NCBI RefSeq assembly: GCF_027988105.1
Contig: NZ_JAQJZJ010000010.1
Coordinates: 124,001-188,000 of the forward strand
Source of the DNA: Pseudomonas aestuarii
GTDB taxonomy: Bacteria; Pseudomonadota; Gammaproteobacteria; Pseudomonadales; Pseudomonadaceae
Reading direction: 5' to 3'
DNA: 64,000 nt
The notes beneath the pieces are model-generated. The model worked only from the letters and a program-made list of their open reading frames with translations, was not told the DNA's origin and ran no database searches. How positions within the stretch are numbered: position 1 is the first letter of the stretch; each line of letters opens with the position of its first letter. Position numbers and translations under genes: made by a program. This document shows positions 35,120 through 43,482 of this stretch, piece by piece.

Positions 35120-35884
35120 TCAGTGCTTGTAGCTTGAGTCGAGCCTATCCAGCTTGCGCAGCAGCGCCGGCCAGGCGATGTCGGCCCCCATGCCACTGGT
35201 TGCCTGCTTGAATACCTCGTCGAGACCGCGACGAATGGATGGATCGACCTCGATCAGCTTGCCGCCAGCCTGGGCATCGATCTGGATCCGGCAGCTGTTC
35301 TCGAAGGTGTACATCTTCAGAAAGGCGTCCGCCACGCTGCGCCCCACGACCAGCAGACCGTGATTGCGCAACATCAGGTAGTCCGCCTCCCCTAAGTCGG
35401 CCTGCAGTCGCGGCTTCTCGTCCGCGCGCAGGGCCACGCCCTCGTAGTGGTGATAGGCCAGCGAATTGAGCACGAAGATCGACTGCTGACTGATCGGCAA
35501 AATCCCGCACTCCTGCGCACTCACCGCAACGCCGCTGCGCGTATGGGTATGCAGCACGCAGTGGGCATCTTCGCGCACGGCGTGGATGGCGCTGTGGATG
35601 GTGAAGCCGGCCGGCGTCACCGGGAGCGGCGAGTCGCTGAGCTTGTTGCCCTCGGCATCGATCCTGATCAGGCTGGACGCCGTGATCTCCTCGAACATCA
35701 GGCCATAGGGGTTGAGCAGGAACTGCTCCTTCTCACCGGGTGCCGTGGGCAGGCGCACACTGATATGGGTAAACACCAGATCGGTCCAGCCATACAGGGC
35801 GACCAGGCGGTAACAGGCAGCCAGGTCCACGCGCAGTTGCCACTCGGCGTCACTGACCTTGCCTTTCAGGGAATCGATTTGCAT
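35120..35884 (-). CDS. Class II aldolase/adducin-family protein
   Basis: A 254-residue cytoplasmic protein of the fuculose-aldolase family. Zinc ligands are visible in VLHTHTRSGVAV and in a later YLMLRNHGLLVVG. The N-terminal part has DLAACYRLVALYGWTDLVFTHISVR. Such enzymes cleave or decarboxylate hydroxy-acid or sugar-phosphate substrates, and several have been found in aromatic and oxo-acid catabolism. ATG 35884 has GGAG 6 nt upstream and follows the HD-protein gene by 26 bases, so the two are co-transcribed. The catalytic Glu cannot be placed with confidence, and the substrate is unknown. Confidence 0.8.
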   Translation of the reverse strand: MQIDSLKGKVSDAEWQLRVDLAACYRLVALYGWTDLVFTHISVRLPTAPGEKEQFLLNPYGLMFEEITASSLIRIDAEGNKLSDSPLPVTPAGFTIHSAIHAVREDAHCVLHTHTRSGVAVSAQECGILPISQQSIFVLNSLAYHHYEGVALRADEKPRLQADLGEADYLMLRNHGLLVVGRSVADAFLKMYTFENSCRIQIDAQAGGKLIEVDPSIRRGLDEVFKQATSGMGADIAWPALLRKLDRLDSSYKH

Positions 35885-35910
35885 GAAGTTCTCCAGGGCC
35901 AAGGGTGGGT

Positions 35911-36504
35911 TCAGATCTGCTTCATAACGTGTTCCAGCGCCGCCTTGTACAGGGTGTGCTTGGGCTTGGTGAACACGTTGCGCAGCATCGGCTCGAAGAA
36001 CTCGATGGGCAGGATTTCCCCATTCGGATCGAACGCAGGGTTGTCGTAGAGGTCGACGAATTCGCGGGTGTACTCGTAATGCGGATGATCGGCAAACATG
36101 TCGCGCATGTTGCGATCCATGCCGATGTAGTGGAAAAAATTGTAGCCCTGGAACACCCCGTGGCTCTGGATCATCCAGTGGTTGGCCTCACTGACGAAGG
36201 GCTTGAGGATGGCCGCCGCCACCTCCGGGTGGTTGTAGGAACCCAAGGTGTCGCCAATGTCGTGCAACAAGGCGCAGACCACGTACTCTTCGTCGCGGCC
36301 AGCCCGATAGGCCAAGGTGGCTGTCTGCAGGCAGTGGCTCAGGCGATCGATGGGGAAACCGCCATAGTCACCTCCGAGCAACTTCAGATGGGCAATGACG
36401 CGATCAGGCAATGCCTTGACGAAATGCTGGAATTCCGCGCCGATCAGGTCCCAGTCGGCCTGGACGCCCTCATCCATGCGGGTAAAGGTGGCGTGTTGGT
36501 TCAT
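35911..36504 (-). CDS. HD-domain protein, possibly a PhnZ-like diiron oxygenase
   Basis: A 197-residue protein with an HD fold. Residues H57, H81-D82 (LLHDIGD), H92 and H115, with an Asp in LYDNPAFDP (D154), have a layout like PhnZ and related mixed-valent diiron oxygenases: the 24-residue spacing from the first His to HD is the same, and a D-N-P-x-F-D-P-like segment follows. Those enzymes oxidatively cleave C-P or C-C bonds of small hydroxylated substrates. A phosphohydrolase role is the alternative. It is the first gene of a leftward run (with aldolase, MFS and cupin) and is divergent from a LysR gene. The iron-ligand assignment comes from pattern matching only. Confidence 0.68.
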   Translation of the reverse strand: MNQHATFTRMDEGVQADWDLIGAEFQHFVKALPDRVIAHLKLLGGDYGGFPIDRLSHCLQTATLAYRAGRDEEYVVCALLHDIGDTLGSYNHPEVAAAILKPFVSEANHWMIQSHGVFQGYNFFHYIGMDRNMRDMFADHPHYEYTREFVDLYDNPAFDPNGEILPIEFFEPMLRNVFTKPKHTLYKAALEHVMKQI

Positions 36505-36728
36505 GCTCTGTCCTCACGAGGGTGGCACCGTGGCGGTGCACATTGTTGTTAATAGTGTGGCCATCGCGGCGGGCGCTGGCTCATCCTGGAACCCTGCGCT
36601 CGCCTGCCGGAAAGACCGGGCCCTGCAGGTACTACGCCTGCCGAATGATGGGCACCGATGGATCAGCTGCCCGGACTCCATGCGTGGCATTTGCCAATAC
36701 ACTAGTGCCGGCCTAACATCAGCGTCCA
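36505..36728. promoter_or_regulatory. Divergent promoter region with LysR-type dyad
   Basis: The 224 bases between the HD-protein gene and the LysR-type gene should hold both promoters. A perfect 12-bp palindrome, TGGCAT-TTGCCA (36685-36696), lies 33 bases before the LysR start, where autoregulating LysR proteins usually bind. A TTAATAGTG stretch near 36550 may be part of the HD-gene promoter. Confidence 0.55.
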
Positions 36729-37694
36729 ATGCATGTTTATTCGGTAACTTATGTGCCCAGAGCATCAATTGACTTGAAGCGGCTTCAGCATCTTGTGCTG
36801 CTGGCCGAGGAGCTGAACTTCTCTCGCGCGGCCGAACGGGCCCACCTCTCACAGACTGCCTACAGCCGCAGCATCCAGTCGCTGGAAGCCGACTTTGGCC
36901 TGCGTTTGTTCGACCGCAACACCCGCTCGGTACGGCCGACGGCCGCCGGCCGGCATCTGATCGCGCGAGCCAAGTCCCTGCTCGGCCGGGCCCGTGACAT
37001 GTCGGACGAGATCTACTACCTGGCCCACGCCGAGGCCGGACAGTTGAACTTCGGCACCAGCCTGCTGGCCATTGACGGCTTGCTGCGCCAGGCCCTGATC
37101 GAGCTGAAGCAGCAGTGCCCGAACCTGAAGCTGCATATCGAGGCCAGCCAGACGCCCAACCTGCGCCAGCATCTGGAGCAGGAGCACATCGAGTTTTTCG
37201 TCGCCTACCCTGGCGCTCTGGAGCAGGACGAACGGTTCTTGCTGACCTGGCTGCCCGCAGAACCCGCCTCCATCTACTGCCGAGCGGGCCATCCACTCCT
37301 CCACCAGGATTCGGCCCCTGCACCCAACCAGGTGGCGGACTACCCCTGGGCCGCCGTATTGCTCGACGAAGCGATGGCCCCGCGCTTGCGCACGCTATTC
37401 GGCATGCCACCCAACCAGGCGCTGCCAGTGGGGCTTTCCTGCGACAACCTCTCGCTGCTGCGCGACCTGACCCTGTGCAGCGACAACCTGCTGTTTACCT
37501 GGAACTCCTGGCTCAAGCGCGGCGGTCGGCACGACGGGCTGGTGAACCTTGGGGCCTTGTTGCGCCCGGCGCTCTCACCTGCCGACCTGCGCATCGACTG
37601 CGCCATCGTGCAGTTGGCGGACCGAACCCTGTCGCCCCCGGCGCAACGCCTGGTAGATCTGATCCTGCGCCATGCTCAGGGGGCGATGGCATAG
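36729..37694 (+). CDS. LysR-family transcriptional regulator
   Basis: A 321-residue regulator. The N-terminal winged helix-turn-helix (about 15-75) has LQHLVLLAEELNFSRAAERA and QTAYSRSIQSLEADFG. The effector-binding domain (about 100-305) begins GQLNFGTSLLAIDG. It is divergent from the HD/aldolase/MFS/cupin run and is its likely regulator. The start at ATG 36729 gives a 14-residue extension before the helix; a later start is possible. The effector is probably an intermediate of the pathway, but this is inference. Confidence 0.85.
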   Translation: MHVYSVTYVPRASIDLKRLQHLVLLAEELNFSRAAERAHLSQTAYSRSIQSLEADFGLRLFDRNTRSVRPTAAGRHLIARAKSLLGRARDMSDEIYYLAHAEAGQLNFGTSLLAIDGLLRQALIELKQQCPNLKLHIEASQTPNLRQHLEQEHIEFFVAYPGALEQDERFLLTWLPAEPASIYCRAGHPLLHQDSAPAPNQVADYPWAAVLLDEAMAPRLRTLFGMPPNQALPVGLSCDNLSLLRDLTLCSDNLLFTWNSWLKRGGRHDGLVNLGALLRPALSPADLRIDCAIVQLADRTLSPPAQRLVDLILRHAQGAMA

Positions 37695-37856
37695 CAGACG
37701 CCCGGCCAGATCGCCGGGCCTCAATGGCCGTGTCAGGTCAGTGCGGCGCAGTACCTCGCTGGTGACCTCATCAGTCTTCATCAGCACCACGGTCAGGCCA
37801 GAACACTCGTGGCACTGGTCTCGCGGGGCCGCTCAGCAGCGACCCTCAGACCGTCG

Positions 37857-37899
37857 TCCTTAGAAATGTCAACTTTTCGGCGTGATCTGCCAAGTTCGT
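37857..37899 (+). promoter_or_regulatory. 43-bp shared element, copy F (SDR)
   Basis: AATG at 37865-37868, CGT at 37881, TG at 37888 and AAGTT at 37892, with the same internal spacing as five other copies. It reads toward the SDR gene at 38073. It keeps the two outer blocks but is the second most divergent copy. A TACCTA sequence about 20 bases downstream could be its -10. Confidence 0.6.
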
Positions 37900-38072
37900 C
37901 CCGGCTCATCTACCTAGGCTCAATCCCACCCGGCACAGCCTTCTGGCTGGGGCTGCATGTCTTGCTGCCCCAGCCAGCCCAACAACTGGCCCACCAGCGC
38001 ATCAAGAACGTGTCGCTAGGCGCGCAGCCGGGAGCCATTGAGCCCCTCCCCACCACAAAAAAGGAGATCCCC

Positions 38073-38861
38073 ATGGGATTGCTGAACAATAAGAGAGCGA
38101 TTGTCACCGGAGGTGCCTCGGGCATCGGCGAACAGGCTGTGCGCCTGTTTCTGGAACAGGGTGCCCGTGTCGTGATTGCCGATATGAACGCCGAGCGCGG
38201 TCAGGCGCTGGCCGACGAGCTGGGTGACAATGTCATCTTCTGCGAGGTCAACCTGAGCGAGCCGGCGCAGATCGAGACCCTGATCAAGCAGGCAGTGGAG
38301 GCACTCGGCGGGCTGGACATCCTGGTCAACAACGCAGGCTACGGCATCTACGGTCGTACCCATCTGATCGACCCGGTGGATTGGTACAAGATCATCGAAG
38401 TCAACCTCAACGCCCTGTTCCACACCTGCCGCCACGCCCTGCCGCACCTGATGAAACAGGGTGGCAGCATCATCAATACCGCCTCGGTATCCGGCACTCG
38501 CGCCGACTATGGTTTCAACGCCTATGCCGCGGCCAAGGGTGGCGTGCTGAACTACACCCGCAACCTGGCCCTCGACTATGCCGAGGACGGCATTCGCGTC
38601 AACGCCATCTCCCCCGGACTGATCGAAACGCCGTTGACCACGCCACTGCGTGGCCACCCTGGTGCCCTCGAGGAGTACCTGCACAACATCCCCATGGCAC
38701 GCGCCGGTCAGCCGATCGAAATCGCCAAGGTCATGCTGTTTCTGGCCTCTGACCTGGCCTCTTATGTAACAGGGCAGGAAATCGCCGTGGACGGTGGCGT
38801 GACCGCCTGGAACGGCCAGCCGCGCTTCTCCCGCCACTTCGGTGACACCGTCATCCGCTGA
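38073..38861 (+). CDS. Short-chain dehydrogenase/reductase
   Basis: A 262-residue NAD(P)-dependent oxidoreductase of the classical SDR type. It has the cofactor motif TGGASGIGEQ, the NNAG stretch in DILVNNAGYG, catalytic Ser in TASVSG, and the YxxxK pair in NAYAAAKGG. D38-like acidic residue in VIADMNAE suggests NAD preference. ATG 38073 follows AAGGAG by 7 nt; upstream in-frame sequence does not look coding. It has its own promoter with copy F of the shared 43-bp element and a hairpin after its stop, so it is probably monocistronic. The substrate is an alcohol or ketone of the pathway. Confidence 0.86.
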   Translation: MGLLNNKRAIVTGGASGIGEQAVRLFLEQGARVVIADMNAERGQALADELGDNVIFCEVNLSEPAQIETLIKQAVEALGGLDILVNNAGYGIYGRTHLIDPVDWYKIIEVNLNALFHTCRHALPHLMKQGGSIINTASVSGTRADYGFNAYAAAKGGVLNYTRNLALDYAEDGIRVNAISPGLIETPLTTPLRGHPGALEEYLHNIPMARAGQPIEIAKVMLFLASDLASYVTGQEIAVDGGVTAWNGQPRFSRHFGDTVIR

Positions 38862-38900
38862 GTCAGCGACTCGCCCGACCAGTATCCCTGGATCGAAGCC

Positions 38901-38925
38901 CTGGCCCACTCACAAGGTGGGCCAG
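38901..38925 (+). terminator. Hairpin after the SDR gene
   Basis: CTGGCCCAC (38901-38909) and GTGGGCCAG (38917-38925) form a perfect 9-bp stem 39 bases after the SDR stop, followed by TTGCATT. The T run is weak, so termination may be partial. Confidence 0.6.
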
Positions 38926-39550
38926 TTGCATTCCAGCTGCTTTACGGACAACACAGCAAACCCACGCCAATCCCCCAAAAGACTCGCTCGCAACCACCAG
39001 CAGCAAGAACCAATCGCAGAGCAGCCCTGCCCACGCTAAGGTCTGCGGATCATGGGCAGCCAGATCTTTCATCACTGGCAAGTCCAACTCGGTAGCAATT
39101 AGAGAAGTTCGCGCTCCATCAGGCCTTGAATCAGCCCCCAGTAGGCCGGGATCCTCGCGGGTGATGCGACACTCTGCCTGGAGTGACTCAAGCGGCGATG
39201 CTGGCTACTCCATGCTGGTGGCGTCAGCATCACGCAGGCGCACCGGCAACCACCAGATCGCCGCGATGGTCGGGCGCGACCGCCTTGGGCTGCGGATCCG
39301 CAAGCGCGCTCCATACCCACAACCTCAAGGTCTATCTCAGCCGGATCAAGCTCGGGATGAGCTGTCTTCATGGCCAACCGCTGTCTGCTCAACCAGCTAG
39401 GCTGGTGGCGCAAACCGGAGCGCTAGCGGCGAGGCCCCCAGCCTGTCCTCTGCGATCAAGGAAGCCGTTGGCGCCCCCTGCAAAACCTAACAGGCCGTTT
39501 AAAAACGTAGGAAGTGTTTCAACAGCCTGCTAATGGTTACATGGCCAAAC
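38926..39550. other. Gene-poor stretch with element remnants
   Basis: No gene is supported. A minus-strand frame from 39413 to 39099 has some protein-like codon use, but no family was recognised and no start signal is present. Two inverted ends related to the MITE at 27659 sit at 39488-39532. The stretch looks like the scar of one or more insertions between the SDR and the MDR reductase. Confidence 0.4.
39488..39532. repeat. Pair of MITE-like ends without interior
   Basis: TAACAGGCCGTTTAAAAACG (39488-39507) and a facing GTTTCAACAGCCTGCTA (39516-39532) match the terminal repeats of the element at 27659-27865, but only 8 bases separate them. They could be a collapsed element, an excision scar, or paired ends of a different member of the family. 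Confidence 0.5.
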
Positions 39551-39580
39551 AAAAAGCCCCGGGGCTAGGGCCCGGGGCTT
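39551..39580 (-). terminator. Intrinsic terminator of the MDR reductase gene
   Basis: On the minus strand AAGCCCCGGG pairs with CCCGGGGCTT across a short CCTAG loop and is followed by TTTTTG. The stem lies 26 bases after the reductase stop at 39606. Confidence 0.85.
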
Positions 39581-39605
39581 AGTGAAGCAAGCCTTAGCTG
39601 AACGC

Positions 39606-40595
39606 TTAGAGCTCGACCAGCAGTTTGCCCTGATTATCGCCATTGAACAGCAGGTTGACACCTTCTATGGCGCTCTCCAGGCCTTGCAGCACGTGGGCGC
39701 GATATTTGATCTGGCCCTTCTGCAGGTAGCCGGTCAGCACCTCGACAGCCTTAGGTGCCTTGTCGTAATGGTCGACGATCACAAAGCCCTCGACACGCAG
39801 TGCCTTGAGGTTGATGTCCACCCAGCTCGGACCAGGCGCCGGCACCTCACGGTTGTAGTCGGCGATCATGCCGCAGACGGTGATCCGGCCGAAGCGATTC
39901 ATGCGCTCGAAAACCACCTGCTGGATCGGCCCACCAGTGTTCTCGAAGTAGATATCCACGCCATTCGGCGCGGCCTCGGCCAGTTGCTCGGCCAGGTTGG
40001 CGGAGCGGTAGTTGATGGCGCGATCGAAGCCGAGCTCATCCTCCAGCCAGCGACACTTCTCGTCGCTACCGGCAATACCGATCACCCGCAGACCCTCGGC
40101 CTTGGCCATCTGCCCGACCAGCGAGCCCACCGAACCGGCGGCGCCGGAGACCACCAGGGTCTCGCCAGCCTTCGGTCGCAGCACTTCGAACAGGCCGACA
40201 TAGGCGGTCAGGCCTGGCACGTGCAGCACGCACATCAGCGCCTCGACTGGCAGGTCGTGCGGCACGACCTGCATGTCCGCGCCGCCCAATACATATTCGG
40301 CCCAGCCGGTGTTGCCAATAACACGGGCGCCGACCGGGAAGGCGGGGTTCTTCGACTCGACCACCTCACCAACACCGAAGGAGCGCATCACCTCACCGAT
40401 AGCGATCGGGGGAATATAGCTATTGGGGTTGTCCTGCATCCAGGTACGCATGGCCGGGTCGAGCGACATGTGGGTCTGCTTGACCAGGAATTCGCCATCC
40501 TTGAGGACCGGAGTCTCCAGGGTGACCAGCTCGAAGGTATCCGCGGTGATGTCGGCAATAGGACGTTTTACAAAGGTAATGGCTTTGTACTGCAT
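39606..40595 (-). CDS. NADP-dependent MDR reductase (alkenal/prostaglandin reductase-like)
   Basis: A 329-residue zinc-free medium-chain reductase of the CurA/YncB/leukotriene B4 dehydrogenase type. It has the N-terminal LVKQTHMSLDPAMRTWM and the nucleotide-binding TLVVSGAAGSVGSLVGQMAK. A conserved YFENTGG follows, then GRITVCGMIADYN. These enzymes reduce the double bond of enones or enals with NADPH. ATG 40595 fits the family start; the 19 residues upstream are not conserved. Copy E of the shared 43-bp element lies 155 bases upstream, facing the gene. It is monocistronic and divergent from the VOC-led operon. Confidence 0.85.
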   Translation of the reverse strand: MQYKAITFVKRPIADITADTFELVTLETPVLKDGEFLVKQTHMSLDPAMRTWMQDNPNSYIPPIAIGEVMRSFGVGEVVESKNPAFPVGARVIGNTGWAEYVLGGADMQVVPHDLPVEALMCVLHVPGLTAYVGLFEVLRPKAGETLVVSGAAGSVGSLVGQMAKAEGLRVIGIAGSDEKCRWLEDELGFDRAINYRSANLAEQLAEAAPNGVDIYFENTGGPIQQVVFERMNRFGRITVCGMIADYNREVPAPGPSWVDINLKALRVEGFVIVDHYDKAPKAVEVLTGYLQKGQIKYRAHVLQGLESAIEGVNLLFNGDNQGKLLVEL

Positions 40596-40747
40596 TAGGT
40601 TCTCGCTCGCTAGGTATGGGAACGGCAAAGGAGGAAGCCGGCATGCAGGCACATTTCAACTGCCGCCGAGCGACGGATGATCAACCAGTCGATGGTCATC
40701 ACCTGGATCCACCCGATTCATGCAGCAGCCTAATAAGCCCCCCAACC

Positions 40748-40790
40748 CAATACTTACCATTTCGCGCCAGTTAATTGGTATTTCATACAG
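40748..40790 (-). promoter_or_regulatory. 43-bp shared element, copy E (MDR reductase)
   Basis: On the minus strand AATA, CGC, TG and AAGT occur with the standard spacing. This is the weakest copy because the first block has A for G and the last block ends AAGTAT. It faces the MDR reductase start at 40595. TTATTAGG follows about 20 bases downstream and may be the -10. Confidence 0.5.
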
Positions 40791-40845
40791 CGCATCGCTC
40801 ATTTAGCCGCCCTGCTGGCGCCAGCCAATCCAAGGGGCCGGCCGC

Positions 40846-40888
40846 TGTCATGGAATGCACGGCCATTGACGCCATTTGACAAGTTAGC
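40846..40888 (+). promoter_or_regulatory. 43-bp shared element, copy A (VOC/2-oxo-acid dehydrogenase operon)
   Basis: TGTCA, AATG, CGC, TG and AAGTTA blocks lie in order with fixed spacing, and GAATAAT follows at 40913. The element faces the VOC-SRPBCC gene at 40976. Copies A and C are the most alike and copy B shares their -10-like GAATAAT. Copies A and E lie back to back, so one intergenic region may hold two regulator sites. Confidence 0.75.
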
Positions 40889-40975
40889 CCCGGCGAGTCG
40901 CCGAATAATTCGTTGACCCGCAGCTTGACGTGGGTACGGGCAGACCCATTCATCACAACAACAAAGGTCAAATCC

Positions 40976-42391
40976 ATGAGCCAGCGGCTTTCTCAGATCG
41001 CCTTCAGCGTCAGCGACCTACGACGCTCTCACCAGTGGTACCAGGACCTGTTCGGCTTCACCCCTGCCGGTGGTACCGAGTCGTTCAAGGGCAAAGCATG
41101 CTCCACGGTGCAGGGCATACCCGGAGCTCGCACCACCTGCTGGTGGCTGCTGGATACCCAGGAACAGTTTCAGATTGAGCTCTTCGAATATGAGCGGCCG
41201 CTAAGTCGTCCGCTCCCGGACGATTGGCGCATGTGCGACATCGGCTACAACCTGGTCGGCATCCATGTGCCGGATTTCGATGCTGCCCTGCAGCGCGCCG
41301 AACGCCTGGGCGCGAATCTTTATGGTGACGTGGTTGGCCAGCCCGGCCAGCGCCGCGCCTGCCTGCGCGACCCCGATGGCGCACTGCTGGAGCTGATGGA
41401 AGACGATCCGCGCGCGCCGAACCCGCGTTTACGTCCACGCGGTGGCCAGCGTCCGACCGTGCGCTTCATTACCCTGTCGGTGGCCGATCTGGAGCAGAGC
41501 CGCGACTTCTTCCGCAATGCCCTGGAAATGGAAGAAGCCAAGGGTGTGCGCCTGCATGGCCCCGAGCACGAAGCCCTGTGGGGCCTGGCCGGTGCCGAGC
41601 GCAAGAGCGCGCTGTTCTGGGCCGATGACATGCTGATCGAGGTGGTGCAGTACCTCAATCCGTTGGGCCGTGCTTTACCGGCCGACTACCGCATCAGCGA
41701 CCTGGGCATTCTCAATATCGCCTTCGGCTTCCGCCAGGAAACCGAGCTGCGCCGCGTCTTTAAACGCACGGTCAACGCCGGCGCCAAACCCAACTTTCCG
41801 ATCCCGATCAGCGTGCTCAACTGGGCGGTGATGTACGTCAACGACCCGCAAGGCTTCTCCATCGAGTTGCTCAGCGTGCGCCCTTACTACGACGGCCAGA
41901 TGGGCTTCACGCCCAAGCACTTCGACACCCTGGTCCACCATCAGGTTCGAGTGAACGCTCCGCGCGAAGTGATCTGGGACGTACTCGCCGACCACGCCAA
42001 CATCGGTGACTGGTGGTGCTACCAGGGCAAGTTGGTGCGCGAAGGCCGCGAGCATCCCGCCGGCGTCGGCGCCCTGCGCGAGCTGACTCGTCTCGGCGAG
42101 AAAGTGGTTGAGGAAGTGATGACCTTCGAACCGCTGCAGCGCATGGACTATCGCCTGATCAGCGGCGCACCGGTGAAGTTTCACCTCGGCCGTATCGATC
42201 TGCGCGAAACCGCCGATGGCCGCGTCTTCGTCGATTACAGCATCCGCTTCAAGGCCAAGATCCCCGGCACCCAGTGGCTGATGCGCCTGCTCATCGGCGG
42301 ACGTATGAAGCAGGCCACCGAACGCCTGAAAACCCTCTGTGAACAACGCAGCCGCCAAGCCTCGCAGGCGTCGGTTAGCCACGCGGCCTGA
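40976..42391 (+). CDS. VOC-VOC-SRPBCC fusion protein
   Basis: A 471-residue cytoplasmic protein with three parts. The first vicinal-oxygen-chelate (glyoxalase-like) domain lies at about 3-140 (QIAFSVSDLRRSHQWYQDLF, ending LRDPDGALLELMED). The second lies at about 155-305 (RFITLSVADLEQSRDFFRNA, ending YVNDPQGFSIELLS). The SRPBCC/polyketide-cyclase domain (about 320-460) begins VHHQVRVNAPREVIWDVLAD. The two VOC units could form one metal site. This combination is not one I recognise as a characterised enzyme; isomerisation, ring opening or binding of a hydrophobic substrate are all possible. It is the first gene of a seven-gene operon behind copy A of the shared element. ATG 40976 has a weak AAAGG site 10 nt upstream. 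Confidence 0.8.
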   Translation: MSQRLSQIAFSVSDLRRSHQWYQDLFGFTPAGGTESFKGKACSTVQGIPGARTTCWWLLDTQEQFQIELFEYERPLSRPLPDDWRMCDIGYNLVGIHVPDFDAALQRAERLGANLYGDVVGQPGQRRACLRDPDGALLELMEDDPRAPNPRLRPRGGQRPTVRFITLSVADLEQSRDFFRNALEMEEAKGVRLHGPEHEALWGLAGAERKSALFWADDMLIEVVQYLNPLGRALPADYRISDLGILNIAFGFRQETELRRVFKRTVNAGAKPNFPIPISVLNWAVMYVNDPQGFSIELLSVRPYYDGQMGFTPKHFDTLVHHQVRVNAPREVIWDVLADHANIGDWWCYQGKLVREGREHPAGVGALRELTRLGEKVVEEVMTFEPLQRMDYRLISGAPVKFHLGRIDLRETADGRVFVDYSIRFKAKIPGTQWLMRLLIGGRMKQATERLKTLCEQRSRQASQASVSHAA

Positions 42392-42455
42392 TAGTTCGAC
42401 GGTCCGGTAACGGGCCGCCGACACGGTCGCCACTCAACCCAAGGGAGACACCTCC

Positions 42456-43466
42456 ATGCAAGCATCCCACGACCAGCTGCTGTGGATGTACCACCGCATG
42501 CTGCTGATTCGCGAGTACGAAGACACCCTGGCCATGGTGTACTTCGAAGGCAAACTGCCGCCGCACATCCAGAAAGGCCTGGCCTTCGACATCGGCGCCG
42601 GCACCATTCCCGGTGAGATGCACCTGTCCGCCGGTCAGGAAGCCGCCGCCGCCGGCGTCTGCGTGCACCTGGAGCCGCAGGATTCGGTGTGGGGCACCCA
42701 CCGTGCCCACCACTTCGCCATCGCCAAAGGCGTCAACCTGGACCGCATGACCGCCGAGATCTTCGGCAAGGTCGACGGCCTGTGCCGCGGCAAGGGCGGC
42801 CACATGCACCTGTACGACCCCGAGGTCAACTTCGCCTGCAACGGCATCGTCGGCGCCGGCATCCCGCATGCCGTCGGTGCGGCGCTGGCGGCCAAGCTCA
42901 AGGGCAACGGCGCCGTGGCCATTGCCGAGTTCGGTGAGGGCGCGGCCAACCAGGGCTCGTTCCACGAGTCGCTGAACCTGGCCAGCCTGTGGCAGCTGCC
43001 GGTGGTGTTTGTCTGCCAGGACAACAACTACGGCATCTCGGTAAGCAAAAAAGCCTCGACCGCCGTGGAAAGCAACGTCGAACGCGCCGCTGGCTATGCC
43101 ATGCCGGGCATTCGCGTGGCCGAAAACGACGTGGTGGCCATGCACGTCGCCGCCGGTGAAGCCATCGCCCGCGCCCGTCGTGGCGAGGGCCCGACCCTGA
43201 TCGAGATGAAGGTCGACCGTTACTACGGCCACTTCCAGGGCGACCCGGAAGGCTACCGCCCGAAAGGCGAAGTGCGTGCCCTCAAGCAGAGCGACCCGAT
43301 CATCCGTCTGGAAAAGCAGCTGCTGGAACAGGGCGTACTGAACGAAGATCAGGTCAAGCAGGCCCGCAGCGCCGCCAGCGAGCGGGTCCAGGTGGCCATC
43401 GCCTTCGCCCGCGCCAGCGCCTACCCGGACGCCGCCGAAGCGCGTCAACACCTCTTCGCCGAATAG
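42456..43466 (+). CDS. 2-oxo-acid/acetoin dehydrogenase E1 alpha subunit
   Basis: A 336-residue thiamine-diphosphate-dependent E1 alpha subunit, like AcoA or PdhA. It has RMLLIREYEDTLAMVYFEGK, the conserved GEMHLSAGQEAAA, GTHRAHHFAIA with GKGGHMHL, and the TPP site running from GEG (160-162) to DNN (189-191). The usual GDG is GEG here. AcoA-like length suggests acetoin or another small oxo-compound, but context points to a dedicated pathway. It starts 64 bases after the VOC fusion with a good AAGGGAG site. The partner beta subunit follows 16 bases downstream. Confidence 0.87.
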   Translation: MQASHDQLLWMYHRMLLIREYEDTLAMVYFEGKLPPHIQKGLAFDIGAGTIPGEMHLSAGQEAAAAGVCVHLEPQDSVWGTHRAHHFAIAKGVNLDRMTAEIFGKVDGLCRGKGGHMHLYDPEVNFACNGIVGAGIPHAVGAALAAKLKGNGAVAIAEFGEGAANQGSFHESLNLASLWQLPVVFVCQDNNYGISVSKKASTAVESNVERAAGYAMPGIRVAENDVVAMHVAAGEAIARARRGEGPTLIEMKVDRYYGHFQGDPEGYRPKGEVRALKQSDPIIRLEKQLLEQGVLNEDQVKQARSAASERVQVAIAFARASAYPDAAEARQHLFAE

Positions 43467-43482
43467 CATCAGGAGCCAGCCA

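Noticed and set aside
39099..39413. Minus-strand frame as a transposase
   Set aside because: Codon use is partly protein-like, but no transposase motif or start signal can be seen.
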